Position numbers and translations under genes: made by a program
Assembly: GCF_029338195.1 (NCBI RefSeq)
Contig: NZ_CP119779.1
Location: 1,736,001-1,800,000 of the forward strand
Direction of reading: 5' to 3'
DNA length: 64,000 nt
Source: Haloarcula litorea
GTDB lineage: Archaea > Halobacteriota > Halobacteria > Halobacteriales > Haloarculaceae
Shown here: positions 8,499-16,312 of the stretch, one piece after another
How positions within the stretch are numbered: position 1 is the first letter of the stretch
Layout: the number at the start of each line of letters is the position of its first letter
The notes under the pieces: generated by a model
Database searches by the model: none
Seen by the model: the letters and a program-made list of their open reading frames with translations, nothing else
What the model was told of the DNA's origin: nothing

Positions 8499-9020
8499 TC
8501 ACAGCACGTTCCGCTGGCAGGACCCACACAGCGACGTCTCCTTGACGTCGACCTGCCGGACCGTCGGCGAGAAGTTCATCACGCAGCGCTTGTTGTCGCA
8601 GTGTTCCAGGCCGAGGGTGTGCCCGATCTCGTGGACGACCTCCTTGCGGACCCGCTGGGAGAAGATCTCGCCGGCCGAGCGGTCCGAGAAGCCGCCGTCC
8701 GAGGAGGTCTGCAGGCGGTACGTCGAGATGACGCTGCCGGAGCCACCGAGGTAGGCCAGCCCGAAGACGTAGTTGCGGCGGCGGTAGAACAGGTCCTTGG
8801 GCGTGATGGCGATGTTCTTCCCGCCCGAGCCGACCCGGCGTGCGAGGTCGATGAACTCCTCGGCGCGGTACTGATCGCGGTCGCCATCGTACGCACCGGC
8901 GGGGACCGACTGGGGGTCGTGCATCGTGACCTCGCAGTCGTAGGTCCCTCGGAGGCCGTCCGACGCCTCGCGCTTGACCCGCGCGGAGACGTCGCCCACC
9001 GGCACGATGTCGACGTGCAT
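8499..9020 (-). CDS. amzA: Archaemetzincin zinc metalloprotease
   Basis: A 173-residue protein containing the archaemetzincin signature: H130-E-x-x-H134-x-x-G137, H140, then C141, C146, M148 and C165-x-x-C168. The histidines bind the catalytic zinc, the four cysteines a structural zinc, and M148 is the met-turn. The length is normal for archaeal members. The physiological substrate of this family is not established. The start at 9020 has a TATA-like TTTAAG at 9045-9050 on its own strand, 25-30 bases upstream, which fits a leaderless mRNA. Confidence 0.92.
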   Translation of the reverse strand: MHVDIVPVGDVSARVKREASDGLRGTYDCEVTMHDPQSVPAGAYDGDRDQYRAEEFIDLARRVGSGGKNIAITPKDLFYRRRNYVFGLAYLGGSGSVISTYRLQTSSDGGFSDRSAGEIFSQRVRKEVVHEIGHTLGLEHCDNKRCVMNFSPTVRQVDVKETSLCGSCQRNVL

Positions 9021-9059
9021 AGGAACCCATATGCGACGGCGGCGCTTAAACATCCCGCC
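9021..9059. promoter_or_regulatory. 39-base divergent promoter gap with overlapping face-to-face TATA elements
   Basis: The ATG of amzA (minus, 9020) and the GTG of the UPF0146 gene (plus, 9060) are only 39 bases apart. CATATG at 9028-9033 lies 27-32 bases before the plus start; TTTAAG on the minus strand at 9045-9050 lies 25-30 bases before the minus start. Both spacings are right for leaderless haloarchaeal genes, so the two promoters overlap and may compete. Confidence 0.5.
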
Positions 9060-9464
9060 GTGGACCCGCCCGACCGCGCCCTCGTCGATCGGTTGGCCGC
9101 CGCCGACAGCGTCGTCGAGGTCGGGGTGGGCGCACACCCGGACGTGGCCGCCGCGCTGGCCGACCGGGGCGTCGCCGTGACGGCGACGGACGTGGTCGCG
9201 CGGTCGGTGCCCGACCCCGTCGCGTTCGTCGTCGACGACGTGACCGACCCGACCCCGGCGGTGTACGACGGCGCGGACGCCGTGTTCGCACGGAACTGCC
9301 CGCCGGAACTCCACCGCCCGCTCCGGGCCGTCGCGCGACTGGTCGAAGCCGACTGCGCGTTCACGACGCTGGGCGGCGATCCCCCCGCCGTTCCCGTCAC
9401 GCGCGAGTCCCTCCCCGGCGGCGAGACGCTGTTCCGCCCGCGGGACGGGCCGGGAACGCGGTAA
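9060..9464 (+). CDS. UPF0146 family protein (methyltransferase-fold-like)
   Basis: A 134-residue protein with an SAM-methyltransferase-like beginning (VVEVGVGAHPDVAAALADRG, then VTATDVV) and a later DAVFARNCPPELHRPL segment. This is the pattern of the archaeal UPF0146 family, which has a truncated Rossmann fold and no proven function. I chose GTG at 9060 because it has a correctly placed TATA element and because the next upstream ATG codons lie within the amzA coding region. Confidence 0.7.
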   Translation: MDPPDRALVDRLAAADSVVEVGVGAHPDVAAALADRGVAVTATDVVARSVPDPVAFVVDDVTDPTPAVYDGADAVFARNCPPELHRPLRAVARLVEADCAFTTLGGDPPAVPVTRESLPGGETLFRPRDGPGTR

Positions 9465-9519
9465 TCGGTGGCCCCCGACGAGGGACAAAGCCAAGAGTCG
9501 TCCGGGTATAGGGGCGTGT

Positions 9520-9813
9520 ATGAGAGCGAAGCCGGAGTACCGCGACCGCGACGAGACGGAGGTCGCAGTACTCGACGCGCTCGCCGATCGCCACGAGGAG
9601 GGGATGACGGTGTTCGAGATCCGCTCCCGGACGGAGGTCGACATCGACCGCATCGAGGAGGCGCTGGGGGCGCTGAAGCGGGACGACCTCATCGAGGTCG
9701 ACGACGACGGTCAGCGGACGGTCATCCTCCCCGACGAGGACGTGGTCGGCCCGCCGGCACCCGACGAGGAGGAGTCGCTGTTCGACCAGATCCGCAAGCG
9801 ACTGCCGCTCTAG
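9520..9813 (+). CDS. Small winged-helix protein (DUF6432-like)
   Basis: A 97-residue protein: residues 12-70 form a winged helix (EVAVLDALADRHEEGMTVFE, then an IDRIEEALGALKRDDLIEV recognition/wing region), followed by an acidic linker and an amphipathic C-terminal helix SLFDQIRKRLPL. Haloarchaeal genomes carry many copies of this type; I recall it as DUF6432, not checked. The gene is convergent with the rhodanese/MBL gene and overlaps its stop by four bases. Confidence 0.65.
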   Translation: MRAKPEYRDRDETEVAVLDALADRHEEGMTVFEIRSRTEVDIDRIEEALGALKRDDLIEVDDDGQRTVILPDEDVVGPPAPDEEESLFDQIRKRLPL

Positions 9814-10991
9814 TCGTCGGCCATCGGTGCCGCGGCGCAGTTGTTCGGTCCCAGTTCTAACTCGAAGGCCGTGTCCGCGTCGGCGTCTTCGGTCCCGAGG
9901 TTGACGGCGACGATTCGCTCGTAGTTCGCGGGCTGGGGCGGCATCCCCGCACAGACCCGCTCGACGAACGTCTCCCGGTCCATCGAGAACGCCGCCAGCC
10001 GCGCCCGCAGGTCGCCCAGCCGGGCGGTGTAGGTGCCGTCGGCCGCCGGCTCGGTGTCGGGGGCGTAGTGACCGGGCGCGACCAGGGTCTCGTCGGGCAG
10101 CGGTGCCAGCCGCTCGGTCAGCGACTCGTGGAGCGAGCGGGCGAGGGCGGCCGCGCCGTCGTCCCCCGCCTCCAGGTCCGGGCGGGCGACGCCGTCGAGG
10201 AACAGGCTGTCGCCGGCGAGCAGGGCGTCGCCGACGCGGAGGCCCGTCATCCCCGTCGTGTGCCCGGGCAGCGGGACGGCGTCGAGCGACGCCGCGCCGA
10301 CCGCCACCGAGCCGTCGTCGGCCAGCTCCGTCACGGGGAACGCGACGCCTCGGTCGGCGGCCCGGGCCGGCACGACGGCCTCGACCCCGTGGTCGTCGGC
10401 CAGCAGCCGGAGCCCGCTGACGTGGTCGGCGTGGACGTGGGTGTCGACGGCGGCGACGAGGTCGGCGTCGCGAGCGCCCGCGTCGGCGGCGTACCGGCCG
10501 GCGAAGGCCCGGAGCGGGTCGACGACCGCGGCCTCGCCGTCCCCGACGACGAGGTAGGAGAGACAGCCCGAGGAGGGGCGGTCGTACTGGACGACGGTGG
10601 CCTCGTCGCAGGGTACCTCGCGGGCCTCGTAGAGGCGCGCCCAGCCGTACATCCCGTCGGCGAGGTTGCGCGCGTCGACGCCGTGGCGCTGGAGGAGGCC
10701 GGCGACGAACGCGCTGGCCTCGCCGCGGGCACAGACCACGGTGATCGGCCCCTCGCCGTCGACGGACGCGACCAGCGGTTCCACCTCCCCCGTCGCCTTC
10801 GCCTGCAGGAACTTCGCGAACGGGAGCTGCGTCGCGGTCACCGACGCCCCCTCGATCCGCCACTGCTCGAACTCGTCGCGGTCGCGCACGTCGAGTAGCC
10901 GGACCGACTCGCCGCCGTCCAGCCGCCGTTTCAGGTCCGCAGCGGACAGCGACGGGTGGCCGGCCGGCGGGTCGGGGTACTCCGCTGCCAT
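9810..10991 (-). CDS. Rhodanese / metallo-beta-lactamase fusion, persulfide-dioxygenase-like
   Basis: A 393-residue protein. Residues 15-125 are a rhodanese domain with candidate active-site Cys87 (VVCARGEAS). Residues 133-330 are a metallo-beta-lactamase domain with T184-H-V-H-A-D-H190, a PLPGHTTGMTGL loop, a GDSLFLDGVARPDL motif and APGHY. Proteins with this MBL subtype (ETHE1/BLH-like) oxidise persulfide sulfur; a fused rhodanese would supply or accept the sulfane sulfur. The usual order in bacterial fusions is MBL then rhodanese; here the rhodanese is first. A role in sulfide or thiol detoxification is inferred. Confidence 0.8.
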   Translation of the reverse strand: MAAEYPDPPAGHPSLSAADLKRRLDGGESVRLLDVRDRDEFEQWRIEGASVTATQLPFAKFLQAKATGEVEPLVASVDGEGPITVVCARGEASAFVAGLLQRHGVDARNLADGMYGWARLYEAREVPCDEATVVQYDRPSSGCLSYLVVGDGEAAVVDPLRAFAGRYAADAGARDADLVAAVDTHVHADHVSGLRLLADDHGVEAVVPARAADRGVAFPVTELADDGSVAVGAASLDAVPLPGHTTGMTGLRVGDALLAGDSLFLDGVARPDLEAGDDGAAALARSLHESLTERLAPLPDETLVAPGHYAPDTEPAADGTYTARLGDLRARLAAFSMDRETFVERVCAGMPPQPANYERIVAVNLGTEDADADTAFELELGPNNCAAAPMADD

Positions 10992-11062
10992 ACCGCCCCG
11001 TAGACGCCGACGGGCGATAAATCGACGGGAGGTTCTAAGCCCGCGGCGCACCTCCCTCCGGT

Positions 11063-11680
11063 ATGGACCCAGCGGACGTACTCGACGCCGTCCGGGACGG
11101 GGCGGCGACCGAACTGGACCGGCTCGGCTCGGACAAGCTCCTCGTCGCGGCGACCGGAGCCTCGATGACCACCGAGACGGTCGCCGGGGTCGCGCTGGCC
11201 CGCGAACGGGGTGTCGCGGCGACGCTCGACGACTGGGCCGGCACCGTCGACGGCCCCGCCGCCGACGCCCTCCGGCGGGCCGGCGCGGCCGCCGGCGAGC
11301 GCGCCGACCGGATCGCGGCGGCGGTGGCGGACGCCGACCCCGGGGACGGGGACGCCCTGACCGCACACCTCGCGGGGGTCGAGGGCACCGCCGCCCGCGT
11401 CGGGGCGGGACTGATCGCGGTCCCGCTGGTCGCCGATCGCTTCTACCTCCAGCTCGTGAGCTACTTCGTCAACGAGGCCGACGAGGGACGGGCGGACCTG
11501 TTCCGGGAGCTCCGGACGTCGGCGAGCGACCTCGACCCCGCCGGGGACGCCCTCGGGGTGCTGGACGAGGGCGGACGCGAGCGAGCGCGGGACGCGGCCC
11601 TCGACGCCGTCGACGCGGCCTACGAGGACTACGCCGAGACGCTCCGTGGGATGGGGCTGGACCCGAAGCCGATCTGCTGA
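11063..11680 (+). CDS. Conserved haloarchaeal helical protein, function unknown
   Basis: A 205-residue, Ala-rich, predicted all-helical protein. It starts MDPADVLDAVRDGAATELDR, has a long central helical pair and a rather hydrophobic segment (GAGLIAVPLVADRFYLQLVSYF, about residues 115-137), then more helices. The shape suggests a ferritin-like or four-helix bundle, but no ExxH metal motif is seen. Similar proteins are sometimes labelled transcription antitermination protein; I see nothing supporting that name. It is divergent from the rhodanese/MBL gene with a 71-base gap. Confidence 0.6.
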   Translation: MDPADVLDAVRDGAATELDRLGSDKLLVAATGASMTTETVAGVALARERGVAATLDDWAGTVDGPAADALRRAGAAAGERADRIAAAVADADPGDGDALTAHLAGVEGTAARVGAGLIAVPLVADRFYLQLVSYFVNEADEGRADLFRELRTSASDLDPAGDALGVLDEGGRERARDAALDAVDAAYEDYAETLRGMGLDPKPIC

Positions 11681-11715
11681 CCGCGGGCAGACGCCGGCCG
11701 GTCGGACCGGCTCCG

Positions 11716-13329
11716 TCACTCCAGCCGGTAGGTCGCCACCCGGTCGGCGGCGTAGCCGAACCCGACGACCGCGGCCCCGGCCGCCAGCAGCAGCGTCGCG
11801 CCGACGCCGCCGGCCAACAGCGCCGGCCTCCCGACCGGCAGCGAGAACGCCGGCTCGACGGCGACGGCGACGGCCGCGCTTCCGGGCGCGACGGCGGCCC
11901 CGAAGACGGTGAAGTACAGCAGGAACGCCCAGCCGCTGGGGACGGTCACCGTCCGTCCCTGGACCGACGACCGCTCGAACTTCGGGAAGACGATGCCCGC
12001 GCCGGCGGCGACGGCCGGCGCTGCCGCCGTCGCGACCAGCGAGGTCGCGAGTGCGGCCGCCAGCACGAGCGGCGCGGTCCCGGCGGCGAGGCCCGCCCCG
12101 GCGACGAGCAGCGTCGTCGCGACGACGCCTGGGGCCAGTCCCGCGAGCGCGAGGCCCGCGACGAACGCCCGCCCGGAGACGTCGGCGGTCAGGGTCAGCG
12201 GGAGCAGTCCCTCCTCGCCACCCAGCGGGTTCAGGGTGAACGCCGCGCCGACGGCGGCGGCGGTGGCCAGCCCCGCCGTCAGGGGGAGCGTCGGCGGTAC
12301 CTCGCCGGCCAGCAGGACCGTCTGCAACTGGTAGACGAGCAGGAAGAACGGGGCGATGGCGAACTGGACGGTGAACGGGGAGCGCCTGGCCCGTCGCCAG
12401 GACTTCTGGGCGACCACGCGGGTCGCCGTCGGGACGCGACCGGCAAGCAACCGGTCCGAGAGGGTCCGGTCGGCGGCGGCGAACTCGTGGTCGGGCTGGA
12501 CCGCGTCGCCGTACCAGACCCGAACCGCCAGCCGGTCACAGGCGACGGTGGCGACGCCGAGGCCCGCGAGCAGGCCGCCGACGGCGACGAGGGCGCGGGC
12601 GGGGCCGCCGGTCGCCCCCGGCACCGCGAGCAACACGGGGTCGACGACCCAGGACAGCGGCGAGCGGGTGGCGAGTCTGAGCGCGGTCAGCTGGACCGCC
12701 GGGACCGAGGACAGCGCCACCCAGCCGGCGACGAACCCGAACGAGGAGAGCGCGCCGACGCTGGCGCGGTGCCTGGCGACGAACGCCGACCGCGCGGCCA
12801 CGAGCTTCACCGCGAGCCCGCCGGCGACGCCGGCCAGCCCCCCGGCGACGGCGACCAGCCCGACAAGCGCCAACACGACCGGCGCGACCAGCGGTGCGCC
12901 CAGCCCGACCGCCAGCGGGACCGCAAGCGCCACGAGCGGGAGCGCGAGGACGGCCAGCAGCCGTCCCAGCTCCGCGAGGACGACGCCGGCCAGGACGACC
13001 CGGTACGGGACCGTCGTCAGCAGGCCGTCCAGCCCGTCCGGCTCGCCGATCTGTTTGACCGTCCGCTGGAGGACGACGAACGCGGCGATCCCGAAGGCTC
13101 CGCCGAGGACCCCCGTCGCCGCCAGCCGGACCGCCTGGGGATTGGCGTCGGGCAGGAAGGACGCGCCGAAGTACGCCGCCGCGCCGATCGCCAGGCTGTA
13201 CGCGGGCACCAGCAACAGCCCACCCAGCAGGAGGAGCGTCCCGCGCGTGCTGCTCCGGAGCCCGCGCCACGTCCGGCGGAGCTCGGTCCGGGCGACCAGC
13301 CGCACGCGCCGGCCGGCAGGGCCGGTCAT
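11716..13329 (-). CDS. ABC-2 type exporter, permease subunit
   Basis: A 537-residue hydrophobic protein with about twelve membrane segments, starting with a cytoplasmic VRLVARTELRRTWRGLRSST typical of ABC-2 permeases just before the first helix. Its start codon overlaps the stop of the upstream ATPase gene by four bases, so translation is coupled. The substrate cannot be told from sequence; Ala/Leu/Val/Gly content is very high. A twelve-span permease with one ATPase gene suggests an ATP-binding homodimer serving one permease. Confidence 0.8.
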   Translation of the reverse strand: MTGPAGRRVRLVARTELRRTWRGLRSSTRGTLLLLGGLLLVPAYSLAIGAAAYFGASFLPDANPQAVRLAATGVLGGAFGIAAFVVLQRTVKQIGEPDGLDGLLTTVPYRVVLAGVVLAELGRLLAVLALPLVALAVPLAVGLGAPLVAPVVLALVGLVAVAGGLAGVAGGLAVKLVAARSAFVARHRASVGALSSFGFVAGWVALSSVPAVQLTALRLATRSPLSWVVDPVLLAVPGATGGPARALVAVGGLLAGLGVATVACDRLAVRVWYGDAVQPDHEFAAADRTLSDRLLAGRVPTATRVVAQKSWRRARRSPFTVQFAIAPFFLLVYQLQTVLLAGEVPPTLPLTAGLATAAAVGAAFTLNPLGGEEGLLPLTLTADVSGRAFVAGLALAGLAPGVVATTLLVAGAGLAAGTAPLVLAAALATSLVATAAAPAVAAGAGIVFPKFERSSVQGRTVTVPSGWAFLLYFTVFGAAVAPGSAAVAVAVEPAFSLPVGRPALLAGGVGATLLLAAGAAVVGFGYAADRVATYRLE

Positions 13330-14060
13330 CGCGTCGCCGCCTGTTCGCCGGTCACGTCGAGGAACACGTCCTCCAGCGTGCTCCCGGACTCGACGCCGTC
13401 GGTCAGCTCCTCGGGGGACCCCTCCGCGACCAGCCCGCCGTCGTGGAGGACGCCGACGGTGTCGGCCAGCTCCTCGACGACCGGCAGGATATGCGTCGAG
13501 AGGAAGACGGTGGTGTCGGCGGCCGCCACCTCGCCGATGGTGTCCCGGACCGTCCGGGCCGCTCGGGGGTCTAGCCCGCTGGTCGGTTCGTCCAGGAAGA
13601 GCACGTCGGGCTCGTGCAACAGCGCCTGCACCAGCCCGAGCTTCTGTTTCATCCCCTTCGAGTACGTCGACACCCGGCGGTCGGCGTCCTCGGCGAGGGC
13701 GAAGCGGTCGAGCAGCGACTCGACGCGGTCCCAGTCGTCGTGGCCCCGCAGGCCGGCGACGTACTCCAGTTGCTCCCGGCCCGTGAGCTCGTCGTACAGC
13801 GGCGGCTCCTCGGGGAGGACGCCGATGTGCTCGACGACGTCCGCCCGGTCGGCGACGGACGCGCCGGCGACGCGGGCGGTCCCCGACGTGGGTTCGGTCA
13901 GCGTCGTGAGCATCCGGATGGTGGAGGTCTTGCCGGCACCGTTGGGGCCGAGGAAGCCGAAGACGGACCCGCGCTCGACGGTGAGGTCCAGGTCGGCGAC
14001 GGCGACGGTGTCGCCGTAGCGCTTCGTCAGCCCCTCGGTGGCGATGGCTGGAGGGCTCAT
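13326..14060 (-). CDS. ABC transporter ATP-binding protein (ABC-2 exporter type)
   Basis: A 244-residue ATPase: Walker A GPNGAGKTS near residue 38, Q-loop region with GVLPEEPPLYDELTG, signature variant YSKGMKQKL, Walker B VLFLDEPTSGLDP, and the switch His in STHIL. The YSxGMxQKL signature and length are those of the CcmA/DrrA/NatA group. It is followed at a four-base overlap by the permease gene, so they form a two-gene operon. The start ATG at 14060 precedes MSPPAIATEGLTKRYG; a longer upstream frame is non-coding in character. Confidence 0.9.
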   Translation of the reverse strand: MSPPAIATEGLTKRYGDTVAVADLDLTVERGSVFGFLGPNGAGKTSTIRMLTTLTEPTSGTARVAGASVADRADVVEHIGVLPEEPPLYDELTGREQLEYVAGLRGHDDWDRVESLLDRFALAEDADRRVSTYSKGMKQKLGLVQALLHEPDVLFLDEPTSGLDPRAARTVRDTIGEVAAADTTVFLSTHILPVVEELADTVGVLHDGGLVAEGSPEELTDGVESGSTLEDVFLDVTGEQAATR

Positions 14061-14182
14061 ACCCGGGGTCGCGGGCGAGACGGCATTAGGTCTTGTCCAC
14101 GCGGTCGGGCAGTCCGGGGGTGGCGCTGGGGGGCCGTCGGGGAATGAGAAGACACTTGCGAGGGTGGAGCGCACCCCGGCAC

Positions 14183-14371
14183 GTGACCGACACTGCCCTC
14201 CAGCAGCAGTTGCAGCGCGTCCAGTTCCTGTTGGTGCTCGCGGTGAGCCTCCTCAGCGGGCTGGTCCTCGGGAGAGACTACGCCGACGAGGCGTTCATCG
14301 CCGTGGTGAGTTTCGTCGCACTCAGTCTGGTGTTGCTCGTGAGCGTTCTCTTCAGCCCACCCACGGAGTGA
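14183..14371 (+). CDS. Small two-helix membrane protein
   Basis: A 62-residue protein from GTG 14183 (VTDTALQQQLQRVQFLLVLA) with two membrane helices, about 14-31 and 38-57, separated by the short acidic loop GRDYADEAF. An in-frame ATG at 14144 would add a basic, uncharacteristic extension, so the GTG is preferred. No function can be assigned. It is divergent from the ABC ATPase gene and convergent with the RNase R gene. Confidence 0.5.
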   Translation: MTDTALQQQLQRVQFLLVLAVSLLSGLVLGRDYADEAFIAVVSFVALSLVLLVSVLFSPPTE

Positions 14372-14478
14372 GGCGACCATCGGTCAGCGCAGAGCACGCA
14401 GCCGGTTGTTAGTTCTCCCCGGCCGCCCGTTGTCGAGGTCGTCGTGGCCGGTCGGCTGTCGTTCTCGGCCGTGTGGCG

Positions 14479-15846
14479 CTACTCGTCCGCGGCGACCTCG
14501 GTCCCCGCCTCCCCTTCGGCGCTGTTGCCTTCCGCCTCGTCCTCGACGACCTCGATGCCGCGGTTGTTGACGGCCGCGGGGTCGAGGCCGACCTCCTGGA
14601 GGAAGTCCTTGTACTCCCGCTCGCACTGCTCGGCGTCCTTCTGCCGGTCGCTGGCCCGATCGCAGAGCGCCACCAGGTCCTCGGGGACGTCGTTGGTGTA
14701 GACGATCCAGTGGTTGATGAGATCGGAGAGCCGACGGATCGGCGAGGTGAAGTGGCCGTAGATCTCGAAGTTCAGGGCGTGGTGGCCGCCGAAGGGGTCG
14801 TTCATGTACTTCGCGCGGGGCATCACCTTCATCACGGCCCACTGGATCTTGTCCAGCTGGCGGCCGGGGGCCTGCTCCAGGGTCGCGTTGACCGCGCGCC
14901 GCGGGTCGTCCCAGGCCTCGCCGGGGATGGAGACGCCGTCGAGTTCCTGGATCTCCCGCAGCGCCTCGTCCCACTCGTCGGGGGAGGGCTGGGGGTGGAC
15001 GCGGTACATCGCCTCGACGCCGCGGTCCCACATCAGCTCGTGCGTGACGGCCTTGTTGGCCTTGAGCATACACTCCTCGATGATGGTGTGAGCGCGGTCC
15101 CGCGAGGGATTGAGCACGAGCGATCCCTCCTCCTTGCGCTGTTCGTGCATCGCGTCGGCCAGGTGCCAGACCAGTTCGGTCTTCTCGGCGAGGTCGACCT
15201 CGGGGTCTTCCAGCAGGGCGTCGGCGCTGTCGGGGTCCTCGAGGACGTTCTCGGCCTCCGTGTAGGTCAGGCGGGCGTCGCTGCGGACGACGGACTTGTA
15301 GATCTCGATCTCCTCGTAGCCCAGGTCCTCCTTGTCGAGGTGCATCTCGACGGTGTGGGCGAGGCGGTCCTCGTTGGGGACCAGCGAGCAGACCGTCTCC
15401 GCGAGGACGGGCGGCAGCATGTGGACGGTGTACCCCGGCAGGTAGACGGTGTTGCCCCGTTCGACGGCCTCCTCCCACATCCGCGTCTCGGGGTTGACGT
15501 AGTGGGTCACGTCGGCGATGTGGACCCACAGCACGTACTCGTCGTCGCGCTCCTCGACGGAGATGGCGTCGTCGAAGTCCTGGGCGTCGATGGGGTCGGT
15601 CGTCCAGGTGGTCATCTCCCGGAGGTCCCGACGCTCGTCGACCTCCTCTTGGATCTCCTGTTGGACGTCCTCGGTCCGGGCCTCGGCCTCCTCGAGGACG
15701 TCCGCGGGGAACTCGTCGCGGATCCCGAACTTCTCGAACAGTTCCTCGCGCTTGTTCGCCATGTGGCGGGCCAGCTCCTCGTCGATCTCGACGGGACCTT
15801 GCCCCTCGGCGGTGCCGGCGGCCGACTGAGCGTCGTCTTCGGTCAT
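14479..15846 (-). CDS. rnr: RNase R-type RNB-domain exoribonuclease
   Basis: A 455-residue protein built almost only from the RNB catalytic domain. The Mg-binding cluster is seen as TTDPIDAQDFDDAIS near residue 81-95, with WVHIADVTHYV following and HFTSPIRRLSDLINHW near residue 375, all diagnostic. The cold-shock and S1 RNA-binding domains of bacterial RNase R are absent; an RNB-only RNase R is known from Haloferax volcanii, where it was reported to be essential. It degrades structured RNA 3' to 5'. The ATG at 15846 follows from a protein start MTEDDAQSAAG. Confidence 0.92.
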   Translation of the reverse strand: MTEDDAQSAAGTAEGQGPVEIDEELARHMANKREELFEKFGIRDEFPADVLEEAEARTEDVQQEIQEEVDERRDLREMTTWTTDPIDAQDFDDAISVEERDDEYVLWVHIADVTHYVNPETRMWEEAVERGNTVYLPGYTVHMLPPVLAETVCSLVPNEDRLAHTVEMHLDKEDLGYEEIEIYKSVVRSDARLTYTEAENVLEDPDSADALLEDPEVDLAEKTELVWHLADAMHEQRKEEGSLVLNPSRDRAHTIIEECMLKANKAVTHELMWDRGVEAMYRVHPQPSPDEWDEALREIQELDGVSIPGEAWDDPRRAVNATLEQAPGRQLDKIQWAVMKVMPRAKYMNDPFGGHHALNFEIYGHFTSPIRRLSDLINHWIVYTNDVPEDLVALCDRASDRQKDAEQCEREYKDFLQEVGLDPAAVNNRGIEVVEDEAEGNSAEGEAGTEVAADE

Positions 15847-15906
15847 GACTCCGGCTACGCCCACGCCGTAGTTATGACTGTCGGGGCCGGCAGCGGTCGG
15901 TCCCGC

Positions 15907-16179
15907 TCACTCGCCCTCTTCGGCCAGCTCGCGGTACGCGCGCAGGAACGACTCGCGGTCGGTCTCGCCGGCCCCGGCCGCCGACAGGGTGGACTCGAGG
16001 TCGCCGCGGGGCTGGCGGGAGAGCTCGGAGAAACAGTCCTTGCAGAGGTACTCGAACTCCTTGTCCCGGCGGTCCCACCGGTCCCCGTGTTTGTCGTACT
16101 CGCGGGCGTCCGACCGGGGGACCTGGTCCCCGCAGGCGATGCAGGTCACCGTCTCCCGGTCGGTCCGGGACCCGAACAT
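15907..16179 (-). CDS. Small zinc-ribbon-like protein
   Basis: A 90-residue protein with C13-x-x-C16 (VTCIACGDQVPRS) and C46-x-x-C49 (YLCKDCFSEL), which likely bind one zinc ion, and a helical acidic C-terminal half. It resembles a haloarchaeal family I recall as DUF7562, unverified. It is 60 bases upstream of the RNase R start on the same strand, so a shared transcript is possible, which might hint at an RNA-related role. Confidence 0.6.
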   Translation of the reverse strand: MFGSRTDRETVTCIACGDQVPRSDAREYDKHGDRWDRRDKEFEYLCKDCFSELSRQPRGDLESTLSAAGAGETDRESFLRAYRELAEEGE

Positions 16180-16312
16180 ACGCGACGGTAGTCACCGGGG
16201 CGGTATAGACCTTTCCGCGGCGGTACGCGTCGCCGACTGCCGCCGTCACGGGCCACACGTTTATCCACCAGCCACCGCTAGAGGGGGTATCGGAACGCCA
16301 CGGAGTTCGCGA

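Noticed and set aside
10666-14019. A very long plus-strand open frame (1117 codons) opposite the rhodanese and ABC genes
   Set aside because: It is the antisense of well-supported genes with clear motifs. Long antisense frames are normal in DNA this GC-rich, and its protein is Pro/Arg/Gly-rich without any domain.
14093-14182. An upstream extension of the small membrane protein (30 more residues)
   Set aside because: The extension is basic and Gly-rich, unlike the rest; the GTG at 14183 gives a clean two-helix protein.
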